A stretch of DNA of 29,418 nt, taken from positions 1-29,418 of the forward strand of contig DASWCW010000128.1 of assembly GCA_036395835.1 (NCBI GenBank), read 5' to 3'. A program made the position numbers and the translations under genes. Below the pieces are notes generated by a model, which had not been told where the DNA came from, ran no database searches, and was given only the letters and a program-made list of their open reading frames with translations. Of the stretch, positions 22,203-29,418 are shown piece by piece. This stretch comes from AP-16 sp036395835. Its GTDB lineage: Bacteria > Pseudomonadota > Alphaproteobacteria > Rhizobiales > Xanthobacteraceae. Each line of letters begins with the position of its first letter. The first letter of the stretch is position 1.

Positions 22203-22907
22203 TCAGCCGCCCCGGCTCCACCGCGATCCGTCGCGTTCGCGTTCCGCCTTGATCCGAGCAATGGCGGCGCGCAGTTCGGGGATGCCGGCTCCGGTCCGGG
22301 CCGAGGTCGCCGCAGTGTCGGGAAAGGCCGCGGGCCGGCGCTCAATCGCCCTGCGCAGGGCGGCGATCGCCGGCGCAAGCTCGGCATCGTCGACTTGATC
22401 GATCTTGGTGAGCACCAGCTGATAGCTCACGGCCGCCTCGTCGAGCATGCCGAGCAGCGGCGCATCGGTGTCCTTGAGGCCATGGCGGGCGTCGATCAGG
22501 ACGTAGACCCGCACGAGATTGGCACGGCCGGCGACATAGGCGTGGATCAGTCCGGTCCATTCCGCGATTTTTTGCTTCGGCGCGGCTGCATAGCCGTAGC
22601 CCGGCAGATCGACGAGCCGCAGCGAGTGCTCCGTCGAGAAGAAGATGAGCTCCTGGGTGCGACCGGGCGTATGCGAGGTCCGCGCCAGCGCGCGCCGGCT
22701 CGTCAATGCATTGATGAGGCTCGACTTGCCGACGTTCGAACGTCCCGCAAAGGCGACTTCGGTACCCTCCGCGGCGGGCAGGACGCCGAGCGAGCCGGCG
22801 GCCGCGAGGAACCGCCATTCCCCGGCGAACAGCTTTCGCCCGGCCTCGATCTCGTCGGGAGTAAACGCGGAGGCGACCGGCGAATCGTGTTGGGATGCTT
22901 CGCGCAT
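22203..22907 (-). CDS. engB: Ribosome biogenesis GTP-binding protein YihA/YsxC (EngB)
   Basis: A 234-aa small GTPase with G1 AGRSNVGKSSLIN (about 54-66), the SHTPGRTQ switch 1 segment, G3 VDLPGYGYAAAPK, G4 LVLTKIDQ and a G5-like TSARTGAG. EngB is an essential assembly factor for the large ribosomal subunit. AAGGCGAG just before the ATG is the ribosome binding site. The C-terminus ends in a short basic, Gly-rich tail. It lies between yidC (63 bases upstream) and argB. A fragment of the hairpin element found downstream of truA occurs in the yidC-engB gap. Confidence 0.97.
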   Translation of the reverse strand: MREASQHDSPVASAFTPDEIEAGRKLFAGEWRFLAAAGSLGVLPAAEGTEVAFAGRSNVGKSSLINALTSRRALARTSHTPGRTQELIFFSTEHSLRLVDLPGYGYAAAPKQKIAEWTGLIHAYVAGRANLVRVYVLIDARHGLKDTDAPLLGMLDEAAVSYQLVLTKIDQVDDAELAPAIAALRRAIERRPAAFPDTAATSARTGAGIPELRAAIARIKAERERDGSRWSRGG

Positions 22908-22922
22908 GCTCGCCTTTCAGGC

Positions 22923-22948
22923 TTTACCCCCCTGAAGGGGAGGCAAAG
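22923..22948. repeat. Partial copy of the mosaic palindromic element
   Basis: The segment TTTACCCCCC-TGAA-GGGGAGGCAAAG closely matches the left end of the element at 16591-16616 (TTTACCTCCCC, GCGA, GGGGAGGCAAAG), with a shortened stem CCCC/GGGG. It lies between yidC and engB, and the rest of the element is absent. It could still fold into a small hairpin within the operon mRNA. Confidence 0.55.
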
Positions 22949-22970
22949 AGCGCCCGCGGTTCGGCCCCGG

Positions 22971-24779
22971 TCAGCTCTGCGGCTTGCGCCTGGCGAACAA
23001 GGATTTCAGATTGTCGAACAGCTCGATCTTGGCGCCGTTCTTATGCATGATGATCGATTGCTGGATGACCGACAGCAGGTTGTTCCAGGCCCAGTAAATC
23101 ACCAGGCCGGCGGAGAAATTCGCCAGCATGAAGGTGAAGATCACCGGCATCCAGTCCATCATCATCTTCTGGGTCGGATCGGGCGGGGCCGGATTGAGCT
23201 TCATCTGCAGCCACATGGTGACCCCCATCACCAGCGGCCAGGCGCCGAGCATCAGGAACGGCCCGAGCAGCGGCAGGTGCGAGGGATCCCAGGGGATCAG
23301 CCCGAACAGGTTGAATACCGTGGTTGGATCGGGCGCGGACAAGTCCTTGATCCAGCCGAAGAACGGCGCGTGTCGCATCTCGATGGTGACGAACAGCACC
23401 TTGTAGAGCGAGAAGAACACCGGGATCTGAATCACGATCGGCAGGCAGCCAGCGAGCGGATTGATTTTCTCCTTCTTGTAGAGCTCCATCATCTCCTGCT
23501 GCTGTTTGACCTTGTCGTCCGGATAGCGCTCGCGGACCGCCTGCATCTGCGGCTGCAGCCCCTTCATCTTCGCCATCGAGGCATAGGCTTTGTTCGCGAG
23601 CGGGAAGAACAGCAGCTTGACCAGCACCGTGACGATGAGGATGGCGACACCGAAATTGCCGACCAGCCGGAAGAAATAATCGATCAGCTTGAACATCGGC
23701 TTGGTGATGAAATAGAACCAGCCCCAATCGATCAGCAGCTCGAAGCGATTGAGGCGCAGCGCCTTCTCGTAGCTGTCGACCACGGAGACTTCCTTGGCGC
23801 CGGCGAACAGTCGAGTTTCGGCGGTGCCGGTAGTGCCCGGCGCGATGGTCTGCGGATCCAGCAGATAGTCGGTCTGGTAGGTCTGGACCGAGCCGACCGA
23901 GCCCGCGGAGAACCCGGCGTGGAGCGGAGCCGAAACGTCGGGCAACAGCGTCGCCGCCCAATATTTGTCGGTGATGCCGAGCCATCCGTTGGTGACGTTG
24001 AAGGCCAGCCGCTTCTTGTCTTCGATGGTCTTGTACGTCACCTCCTGGAGGCCCTGGTCCCCGAGCACGCCGATCAGGCCCTCGTGCAGGATGTAATAGC
24101 CGAGCGTGGGCGGCGTGCCGTGGCGCGAGATGAGCGCATAAGGCGACAGCGTCACCGGCGCCTGGCCCTTGTTGATGACTTCGTCGTGCACGCTGAACAA
24201 ATACTTGTCGTCGACCGAGACGGTGCGGCGAAACTCCAGACCTTCACCGTTGTCCCACGTGAGCGTCACCGGGCGGTCGACGCCGAGGCTGCCGGAACCT
24301 TGCTGGCGCCAAACGCTGTCGGCACCCGGCAGCTTCGCGCCGCCGGCCGGGGCAAGCCAGCCGAACTCCGCATAGAACGGATGCGGGCTGCCGGACGGCG
24401 ACAGCAACTCGATGTTCGGCGAATTGGGATCGATGGTCTCGTGAAATCGCTTGAGCGAGACGTCGTCGATGCGGCCTCCGGTGAGCGCGATCGAGCCGCG
24501 GATTTGCGGCGTGTCGACTTCGATGCGCCGGGATTTGCCGAGCGCTTCCCCGCGCGAGAGCGGATGCTCCGGCGCTCCCGTAACCGGCGCGGTGGGGAGC
24601 TGCGCGGCGCTGCCCGGTTCCTGGGCGCGCTGCGGGCTGCCGGCGACGGTCTGCGACTGCTGCTGCGGCTGCGCCTGTTTCTGCTTCTCGAGGTAGGGCA
24701 GTCCGAAGTAATACTGCCAGATCAGCAACACGAGCCCGGAGAGCACGATCGCCAGTATGGTGTTCTTGCTCTCGTTCAT
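22971..24779 (-). CDS. yidC: Membrane protein insertase YidC
   Basis: A 602-aa protein with the Gram-negative YidC layout. An N-terminal membrane anchor is at about 6-25 (TILAIVLSGLVLLIWQYYFG), followed by a Gln/Pro-rich linker and a large periplasmic beta domain to about 355. The conserved insertase core then has five membrane segments: GVAILIVTVLVKLLFFPLAN, then KAYASMAKMKGLQPQMQAVR, KINPLAGCLPIVIQIPVFFS, and SAGLVIYWAWNNLLSVIQQ. The conserved basic residue in the groove is Lys (VKLLFFP), as I recall for alphaproteobacteria, in place of E. coli Arg. It inserts and folds inner-membrane proteins alone or with Sec. Its ATG overlaps the rnpA stop (ATGA), so the two are translationally coupled. 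Confidence 0.97.
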   Translation of the reverse strand: MNESKNTILAIVLSGLVLLIWQYYFGLPYLEKQKQAQPQQQSQTVAGSPQRAQEPGSAAQLPTAPVTGAPEHPLSRGEALGKSRRIEVDTPQIRGSIALTGGRIDDVSLKRFHETIDPNSPNIELLSPSGSPHPFYAEFGWLAPAGGAKLPGADSVWRQQGSGSLGVDRPVTLTWDNGEGLEFRRTVSVDDKYLFSVHDEVINKGQAPVTLSPYALISRHGTPPTLGYYILHEGLIGVLGDQGLQEVTYKTIEDKKRLAFNVTNGWLGITDKYWAATLLPDVSAPLHAGFSAGSVGSVQTYQTDYLLDPQTIAPGTTGTAETRLFAGAKEVSVVDSYEKALRLNRFELLIDWGWFYFITKPMFKLIDYFFRLVGNFGVAILIVTVLVKLLFFPLANKAYASMAKMKGLQPQMQAVRERYPDDKVKQQQEMMELYKKEKINPLAGCLPIVIQIPVFFSLYKVLFVTIEMRHAPFFGWIKDLSAPDPTTVFNLFGLIPWDPSHLPLLGPFLMLGAWPLVMGVTMWLQMKLNPAPPDPTQKMMMDWMPVIFTFMLANFSAGLVIYWAWNNLLSVIQQSIIMHKNGAKIELFDNLKSLFARRKPQS

Positions 24780-25171
24780 CGCGTGCTCTCGTCCTCGGTG
24801 GCGGGCCGCCGGTTCGCCTGCGTCTGGGCGCGCTGCGGCTGCCGCGCGCTTTTCTCGTGCACGTGCCGCAGCGCGCGCTCGAACGCGGCGAGCAATTGCG
24901 GAAACGGCAGGGCGAGCGCCGCCCTGCGGCCGATCACCACGTAATCATACCCGCGCCGCGCCGCCACTGCCGATGCCCTCACCATTTCCCGGAGCCGGCG
25001 CCGCACCCGATTGCGCTCGACCGCATTGCCGACCTTCTTGGCGACGGTGAAGCCGAACCGCGCCGGCCCGGCGTCCTGACGAGGGCGCGCCTGGAGCACG
25101 AACGCCGATGCCGAGGCCTTGATTCCCCGCGCGGCGGCGAGAAAGTCCGCCCGCTGCTTCAGCCGCTCCAT
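24776..25171 (-). CDS. rnpA: Ribonuclease P protein component
   Basis: The protein is 131 aa from the ATG at 25171 (MERLKQRADFLAAARG). It has the FGFTVAKKVGNAVERNRVRR motif containing the RNR signature that contacts the catalytic RNA, followed by LREMVRASA and YDYVVIGRRAAL. The C-terminal 30 residues are basic and Gln-rich and not part of the family core. RnpA helps the RNase P RNA mature tRNA 5' ends. A GTG at 25201 would add ten residues and overlap the end of rpmH. I prefer 25171, 22 bases after rpmH. The stop overlaps the yidC start by four bases. Confidence 0.95.
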   Translation of the reverse strand: MERLKQRADFLAAARGIKASASAFVLQARPRQDAGPARFGFTVAKKVGNAVERNRVRRRLREMVRASAVAARRGYDYVVIGRRAALALPFPQLLAAFERALRHVHEKSARQPQRAQTQANRRPATEDESTR

Positions 25172-25193
25172 CGAGGCCGCGCCGGAAGCGCGA

Positions 25194-25328
25194 TCAGGCA
25201 CTCAGCCGTTTGCGGCCGCGCGCGCGCCGCGCCGCAATCACCCTGCGGCCGCCCTTGGTTGCCATGCGGGCGCGGAAGCCATGCCGACGCTTGCGCACCA
25301 GCTTGCTGGGTTGATAGGTCCGTTTCAC
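25194..25328 (-). CDS. rpmH: 50S ribosomal protein L34
   Basis: A 44-aa highly basic protein from a GTG at 25328. It reads MKRTYQPSKLVRKRRHGFRA, then RMATKGGRRVIAARRARGRK, then RLSA, which is the complete L34 consensus. A GGAG ribosome binding site lies about eight bases before the GTG. It is the first gene of the rpmH-rnpA-yidC-engB-argB run, the usual order in this group, and a well-formed promoter sits about 100 bases upstream. Confidence 0.97.
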   Translation of the reverse strand: MKRTYQPSKLVRKRRHGFRARMATKGGRRVIAARRARGRKRLSA

Positions 25329-25429
25329 GAATGGGTCTCCGGCTTGCGCGGCATGCCCGCACGGGGTTCGGCGCCAAACCGCGCTCCCGGCGCTCGAAAT
25401 CGACCGCCCGGTCGCGCAAAGTCCCGCGG

Positions 25430-25459
25430 CTTATACGGGACCGCGATCGGCCAAGTCAA
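25430..25459 (-). promoter_or_regulatory. Predicted sigma-70-like promoter of the rpmH operon
   Basis: On the minus strand TTGACT (25454-25459) and TATAAG (25430-25435) are separated by 18 bases. Both boxes are close to consensus and stand out in GC-rich DNA. The leader to the rpmH GTG would be about 95 bases. It faces away from the TVP38-type gene, with which rpmH shares a 309-base intergenic region in which I saw no other strong signal. Confidence 0.7.
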
Positions 25460-25637
25460 TGCGCGGTTGCGGTGCAACAGAGAAAGTGCGTCTCGCCATC
25501 ATGGGCGCGACACCGGCTGTCTCCAGCTTGTCAAATGCCGGTGAAAGGTGATCGGCAAGCGACGCCTTGATGTATATGTCATCGTTCATGCGCCTTTCCG
25601 ACGATCACGCTCCGCACCGCTCGCTTTGCCGCTGACG

Positions 25638-26450
25638 ATGCCGAACAAGGAACGACATGCTGCGGTCCCCGGCCCCGGCCCGGCTGTTGCCGGGCCGCTT
25701 CGGCTGCGTCGTTTCCTGCCGTTTGCCGCAGTCGTGGTGGCGATGGCCGTGATCCTGGCGATGGGTTGGCATCGGCAATTGTCGTTCGAGACGCTGGTTC
25801 GGCACCGTGCCGGTATCGATGCGTTCGTGGCCGACCATTATGCGGCCGCCGTCGCCGCGTTCATGGCGCTCTACGTTGCGGTCGCGGCCTTGTCGATCCC
25901 GGGCGCGGCCGTACTCACCATTTGCGGCGGCATCCTGTTCGGATGGCTGGCGGGCGGCCTTGCTGCCATAGTGGGGGCTACCGCGGGCGCTACCATCATC
26001 TTTTGCATCGCGCGCACCGCGTGCGGCGAATCCCTGGTGCGCTGCGCCGGACCCCGCGCGCAGAACATCGCCAATGGATTGCGCTCCGACGCCTTCAGCT
26101 ATCTGCTGTTCCTTCGCTTGGTCCCGATTTTTCCGTTCTGGCTGGTCAACCTGGCTCCCGCGCTCGTCGGCGTGCGCCTTGCCACGTTCGTCGGCGCGAC
26201 CGCGCTCGGGATCGTTCCCGGAACCTTCGCCTATGCGCTGGTCGGTGAAGGGCTCGACAGCGTGATCCGCGCCGAGGGTGCGGCGTTTCGGGACTGCCTC
26301 GCCGCCGGAGCGGCCGACTGCCGCCTGCATTTCGATATGGCGGCCGCGCTCACGCCGCAGCTTTTGGCCGCGCTGGTGGCGCTGGGATTGATTGCGTTGC
26401 TCCCAATTCTCCTGCGACGCTGGCGGGCGCGCGACCCCGCCGATTCCTGA
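25638..26450 (+). CDS. TVP38/TMEM64 family (DedA-like) membrane protein
   Basis: A 270-aa protein with six or so hydrophobic segments. The core of the family (SNARE-associated/VTT domain) is visible from about residue 85: LSIPGAAVLTICGGILFGWL, then GGLAAIVGATAGATIIFCIA, then the cytoplasmic part, and FLRLVPIFPFWLVNLAPALV with GIVPGTFAYALVGEGLDS. The 'F.R..P..PF...N' segment is the re-entrant motif that marks the family. Members may move lipids or small charged groups across membranes; their function in bacteria is not settled. ATG at 25638 is chosen over 25548 since the upstream residues look non-coding. It is followed, 145 bases on, by the flavoprotein gene, a pairing I recall in many proteobacteria. 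Confidence 0.9.
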   Translation: MPNKERHAAVPGPGPAVAGPLRLRRFLPFAAVVVAMAVILAMGWHRQLSFETLVRHRAGIDAFVADHYAAAVAAFMALYVAVAALSIPGAAVLTICGGILFGWLAGGLAAIVGATAGATIIFCIARTACGESLVRCAGPRAQNIANGLRSDAFSYLLFLRLVPIFPFWLVNLAPALVGVRLATFVGATALGIVPGTFAYALVGEGLDSVIRAEGAAFRDCLAAGAADCRLHFDMAAALTPQLLAALVALGLIALLPILLRRWRARDPADS

Positions 26451-26595
26451 CGCGAAGCCGAGAGCCTGTTCCTTTCCGCGGCGCACGGAATCCAACAAAC
26501 GCGTCTTCTCGGGGCCCGTCCGGCTATGGTCGCGGCTTCCGGCGAATGCGAATACATTGGCTCCCCGCCGCCCCCCGCCGCCCAGTGAGTGCGCG

Positions 26596-28014
26596 ATGAC
26601 CGAAATCCTGACCCCAGATCTTTGCGTGATCGGCGCCGGCTCCGGCGGCCTCTCGGTCGCGGCGGCCGCTGCGGCATTCGGCGTGCCGGTGGTGCTGATC
26701 GAAAAAGGCAAGATGGGCGGCGACTGCCTCAATTACGGCTGCGTTCCTTCGAAAGCGCTGCTCGCCGCCGCCAAACATGCGGACGCATTCCGGCGGGGAG
26801 CGCCGTTCGGCATTGCGGCGCAGCGGCCGCAGGTCGATTTCGGCAAGGTGCATGAGCACGTACATCGCGTCATCGCCGCGATCGCGCCCAATGATTCGGT
26901 CGAGCGCTTCAACGGGCTCGGGGTGCGCGTCATTGTCGGCGCCGCCCGCTTCAAGGACAGACGGACGGTCGCGGTCGGGGAGTTCGAGATCAAGGCGCGG
27001 CGTTTCGTGCTGGCAACCGGGTCTTCTCCCGCGGTGCCGCCGATTCCCGGACTCGATCGGGTGCCATATTTCACCAACGAGACCATCTTCGATCTCGCCG
27101 AATGTCCGCGCCGTCTCGTGGTGATCGGCGGGGGCCCGATCGGGCTGGAGCTGGCGCAGGGGTTTCGCCGGCTGGGGGCCGAAGCGATCGTGATCGAAGC
27201 GGCGAGCCCGCTCGCCAAGGACGATCCGGAATGCGCCGCCGTCGTTCTCGATGCGCTCGCCCGCGACGGCGTCGAGATCCGCCCGCACACCAAGGTGCTC
27301 CAGGTCGGAACGGGGTCGGACATCAAACTGGCGGTCGAAGGTCCCGGCGGCCCCGAGACGATCGAAGGCAGCCATCTGCTGATCGCAGCGGGACGGCACG
27401 CCAACATCGGGGGGCTCGATCTTCAAGCGGCCGGCATTCGCCATGAACCTCACGGCATTTCGGTCGGCAAGCGGCTCAAGACCAGCAACCACCGGGTCTA
27501 TGCCATCGGTGACGTCATCGGCGGCCTGCAATTCACCCATGTCTCGAATTATCATGCCGGGCTCGTGATCCGGAACGCGCTGTTCCGCTTGCCGGTCCGG
27601 GCGAGAAGCGACGCCATGCCGTGGGTGACGTACACCGACCCCGAGCTGGCGCAGGTCGGCTTGACCGAGGCGGAAGCGCGCAAGCGCGGCGCGATCCGGG
27701 TGCTGCGCTGGCCCTATCACGAGAACGACCGCGCGCAGGCCGAACGCGAGACCCGCGGTCACATCAAGGTGGTGACGAGCCGGAGCGGGCGGATTCTGGG
27801 CGCGACCATCGTCGGTGCGCAGGCGGGCGAACTGATCGCGACTTGGGCCCTTGCCGTCCATCAGGGGCTCAACATCCGGGCGTTTGCCGAGCTGGTATTG
27901 CCGTATCCCACGCTCGGCGAGATCGGCAAGCGCGCCGCGATGGGCTATTTCGCTCCGGGTCTGACCAGCCCCTGGGTGCGGCGCATCATCGCGCTGCTGC
28001 GCCGTTTTGGCTGA
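26596..28014 (+). CDS. FAD-dependent pyridine nucleotide-disulfide oxidoreductase (mercuric-reductase-like)
   Basis: A 472-aa class I flavoprotein. It has the FAD-binding CVIGAGSGGLSVAAAAAAFG, the redox-active disulfide GGDCLNYGCVPSK (Cys about 44 and 49), the ATGSSPAVPPIPG loop, the NAD(P)-binding VVIGGGPIGLELAQGF at about 175-190, and the second FAD motif VYAIGDVIGG. The dimerisation domain begins around residue 350. In lipoamide dehydrogenase, glutathione reductase and related enzymes the closing motif is HPT..E with a catalytic His. Here it reads LPYPTLGEIGKRAAMGYF, with Tyr in that place, so the disulfide chemistry may differ. There is no N-terminal metal-binding domain and no C-terminal Cys pair as in MerA, so mercury reduction is not indicated. 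ATG at 26596 is preferred to 26392. Its neighbour is the TVP38/TMEM64 gene. Confidence 0.92.
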   Translation: MTEILTPDLCVIGAGSGGLSVAAAAAAFGVPVVLIEKGKMGGDCLNYGCVPSKALLAAAKHADAFRRGAPFGIAAQRPQVDFGKVHEHVHRVIAAIAPNDSVERFNGLGVRVIVGAARFKDRRTVAVGEFEIKARRFVLATGSSPAVPPIPGLDRVPYFTNETIFDLAECPRRLVVIGGGPIGLELAQGFRRLGAEAIVIEAASPLAKDDPECAAVVLDALARDGVEIRPHTKVLQVGTGSDIKLAVEGPGGPETIEGSHLLIAAGRHANIGGLDLQAAGIRHEPHGISVGKRLKTSNHRVYAIGDVIGGLQFTHVSNYHAGLVIRNALFRLPVRARSDAMPWVTYTDPELAQVGLTEAEARKRGAIRVLRWPYHENDRAQAERETRGHIKVVTSRSGRILGATIVGAQAGELIATWALAVHQGLNIRAFAELVLPYPTLGEIGKRAAMGYFAPGLTSPWVRRIIALLRRFG

Positions 28015-28117
28015 CGAGACGCGTCTTTTCGCCCAAATTTTCGGCCGACCGCTATGATATCTCTACGATAAGAGGGAATATTCGGCCGGTTGTGCCGGTT
28101 CGTGGCTGGGATCAGCA

Positions 28118-29418
28118 ATGATGCAAGTGGCGGCAACGGGTGCAATCGGTCCGCGCCCCTCCCGTCTCGGGTTGTCGGGCAAGCTCCTCGTCCTCACGAT
28201 TCTGTTCGTGATGATCGCCGAGGTGCTGATCTATGTGCCGTCGATGGCCAATTTCCGGGTCAATTGGCTCAAGGACCGGCTCGCCTCGGCGCACACTGCG
28301 GCGCTCGTGCTCGACGCGGTACCGCCGCGGGGCACGGTCCCGGAGGGTTTGGCACGAAAGATCCTCGAGGACGTCGGCGCCAAGGCCATCGCCATGAAGA
28401 TGGGGAACACCCGGCGCATGCTGGCGAGCTCGGAAAACCTGCCGCCGGTCGCCCACGACTACGACATGCGCGAGGTATCCGCGTTCCGTGCCATCCTCGA
28501 TGCGGTGGCGACGCTGCTCTCCGGCAGGCACGACCTGATGCGCGTCGTCGGCCCCGCGCCGATGGGCGGCGAGTTCATCGAGCTCGTCATGGAGGAGGCA
28601 CCGCTGCAGCGGGCGATGTGGCGGTTCTCGCGCAACATCCTGGTGCTCTCGCTGATCATCTCCGGCATCACCGCGTCGCTGGTCTATTTCGCCCTGCATT
28701 ACCTGTTCGTGCGGCCGATGCGGCGCATCACCGCCAACATGATGGCGTTCCACGGCGATCCTGAGAATCCCGCGCGCATCATCGCGGCCTCGGGCCGGCG
28801 CGACGAGATCGGCATCGCCGAACGCGAGCTCGCGGCCATGCAGGGCGACCTCGCCTCGATGCTGCAGCACAAGAGCCGGCTCGCCGCGCTCGGGCTCGCG
28901 GTCTCGAAGATCAATCACGATCTGCGCAACCTCCTGACCTCCGCGCAGCTGTTCTCGGATCGGCTCTCGAGCCTCAATGATCCGCGCGTGCAGCGTTTTG
29001 CTCCGAAGCTGATGCGCGCGCTCGAGCGAGCGATCGCGTTCTGCCAGTCGACGTTGTCCTACGGCCAGGCCCACGAGCCGCCGCCGGATCGCCGAATGGT
29101 GGCGCTCGAGCCGCTGGTCGAGGAGGTGCGCGAGACGCTCGAGCTCGGCCCGGACGCGAAGATCCGCTGGGTCGGCGCGGTCGAGCGCGGGCTCATGGTC
29201 GATGCCGACCCCGATCAGCTGTTCCGCGTGCTGCTCAATCTGGCGCGCAACGCCGTGCAGGCGCTCGAGACCCGCGCGCCGAACGAGCCCGGCCGCGATC
29301 AGGTTCGCATCACCGGCCGGCGCGAGGGCGCGGTGGTTGCGATCGAGGTCTCCGACACCGGCCCGGGCCTGGGCGAGAGGACCCGCGCGCACCTGTTCGA
29401 AGCCTTCCAGGGCTCGAC
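28118..29418 (+). CDS. Sensor histidine kinase, cut by right window edge
   Basis: The frame from ATG at 28118 stays open for 433 codons to the window end. Residues about 20-40 (LLVLTILFVMIAEVLIYVPS) and 173-193 (ILVLSLIISGITASLVYFAL) are membrane segments enclosing a sensor domain of about 130 residues. A HAMP-like linker follows (LFVRPMRRITANMMAFHGDP). The phosphoacceptor is His 267 in SKINHDLRNLL, and the ATPase domain has an N-box near LFRVLLNLARNAVQAL and the G1 box DTGPGLGE just before the edge. It would autophosphorylate and pass phosphate to a response regulator not seen here. The track-like antisense frame across this region has no domain features. An in-frame ATG at 28121 is an equal start. 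Confidence 0.92.
   Translation, partial: MMQVAATGAIGPRPSRLGLSGKLLVLTILFVMIAEVLIYVPSMANFRVNWLKDRLASAHTAALVLDAVPPRGTVPEGLARKILEDVGAKAIAMKMGNTRRMLASSENLPPVAHDYDMREVSAFRAILDAVATLLSGRHDLMRVVGPAPMGGEFIELVMEEAPLQRAMWRFSRNILVLSLIISGITASLVYFALHYLFVRPMRRITANMMAFHGDPENPARIIAASGRRDEIGIAERELAAMQGDLASMLQHKSRLAALGLAVSKINHDLRNLLTSAQLFSDRLSSLNDPRVQRFAPKLMRALERAIAFCQSTLSYGQAHEPPPDRRMVALEPLVEEVRETLELGPDAKIRWVGAVERGLMVDADPDQLFRVLLNLARNAVQALETRAPNEPGRDQVRITGRREGAVVAIEVSDTGPGLGERTRAHLFEAFQGS

Noticed and set aside
22110..24944. 944-codon plus-strand open frame opposite engB and yidC
   Set aside because: It is a shadow of high-GC codon bias on the other strand: Arg/His/Gln/Asp-rich with no domain, while the minus strand holds complete, motif-bearing engB and yidC.
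25329..25637. Replication origin next to rpmH
   Set aside because: rpmH neighbours oriC in some bacteria, but I see no cluster of DnaA boxes (TTATCCACA-like), no dnaA gene and no AT-rich unwinding region here.

Overview
The window is a high-GC alphaproteobacterial chromosome segment. It most resembles the Bradyrhizobium/Rhodopseudomonas side of the Rhizobiales. The evidence is the gene order (ffs-dnaX-ybaB-recR; fmt-truA; rpmH-rnpA-yidC-engB-argB; dapD-dapE), the presence of DUF1036, DUF2336, DUF1153 and DUF6894 families, and a mosaic palindromic intergenic repeat of a type I associate with that group. This assignment is from memory of family and synteny patterns, not from a search.

Left part (about 1-6500): the start of a leucyl aminopeptidase-family gene runs off the left edge. 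It is followed by a loosely packed block that looks poorer in GC and is rich in accessory or decaying sequence. The block holds a Crp/Fnr-type regulator, two weakly supported hypothetical ORFs, a small membrane protein, a SciP-like DUF1153 gene translationally linked to a DUF2336 gene, a small zinc-ribbon protein, a DUF6894 protein, and the multiply frameshifted remains of an FkbM-type methyltransferase. No integrase, transposase, tRNA or att-like repeat was seen, so how this block arose is open.

Middle part (about 6540-16760): Lrp/AsnC regulator, NudC-type NADH pyrophosphatase, the SRP RNA, then dnaX-ybaB-recR (replication clamp loader, nucleoid protein, recombination repair), convergent ampG and rmuC, and def-fmt-truA (formyl-Met metabolism and tRNA modification). 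A FitA-like antitoxin gene with only the first codons of its PIN toxin partner is wedged between def and fmt. A 170-base cluster of six hairpins separates truA from dapE.

Right part (about 16760-25460): a ten-gene leftward run transcribed from a good sigma-70-like promoter upstream of rpmH. It carries ribosomal protein L34, RNase P protein, the YidC membrane insertase, the EngB GTPase, ArgB (arginine pathway), a DUF1036 protein, a HAD nucleotidase with a one-base frameshift, DapD, a DUF805 membrane protein and DapE (lysine/diaminopimelate pathway). Internal promoters are possible. The right end holds a TVP38/TMEM64 membrane protein paired with a mercuric-reductase-like flavoprotein, then the first 433 codons of a sensor histidine kinase cut by the window edge.

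I found no CRISPR array, prophage, complete insertion sequence or clearly new defence system. The most informative oddities are the vestigial toxin-antitoxin locus, the decayed FkbM gene, the extended SciP-like gene coupled to DUF2336, the frameshifted HAD gene, and the flavoprotein lacking the usual catalytic His.
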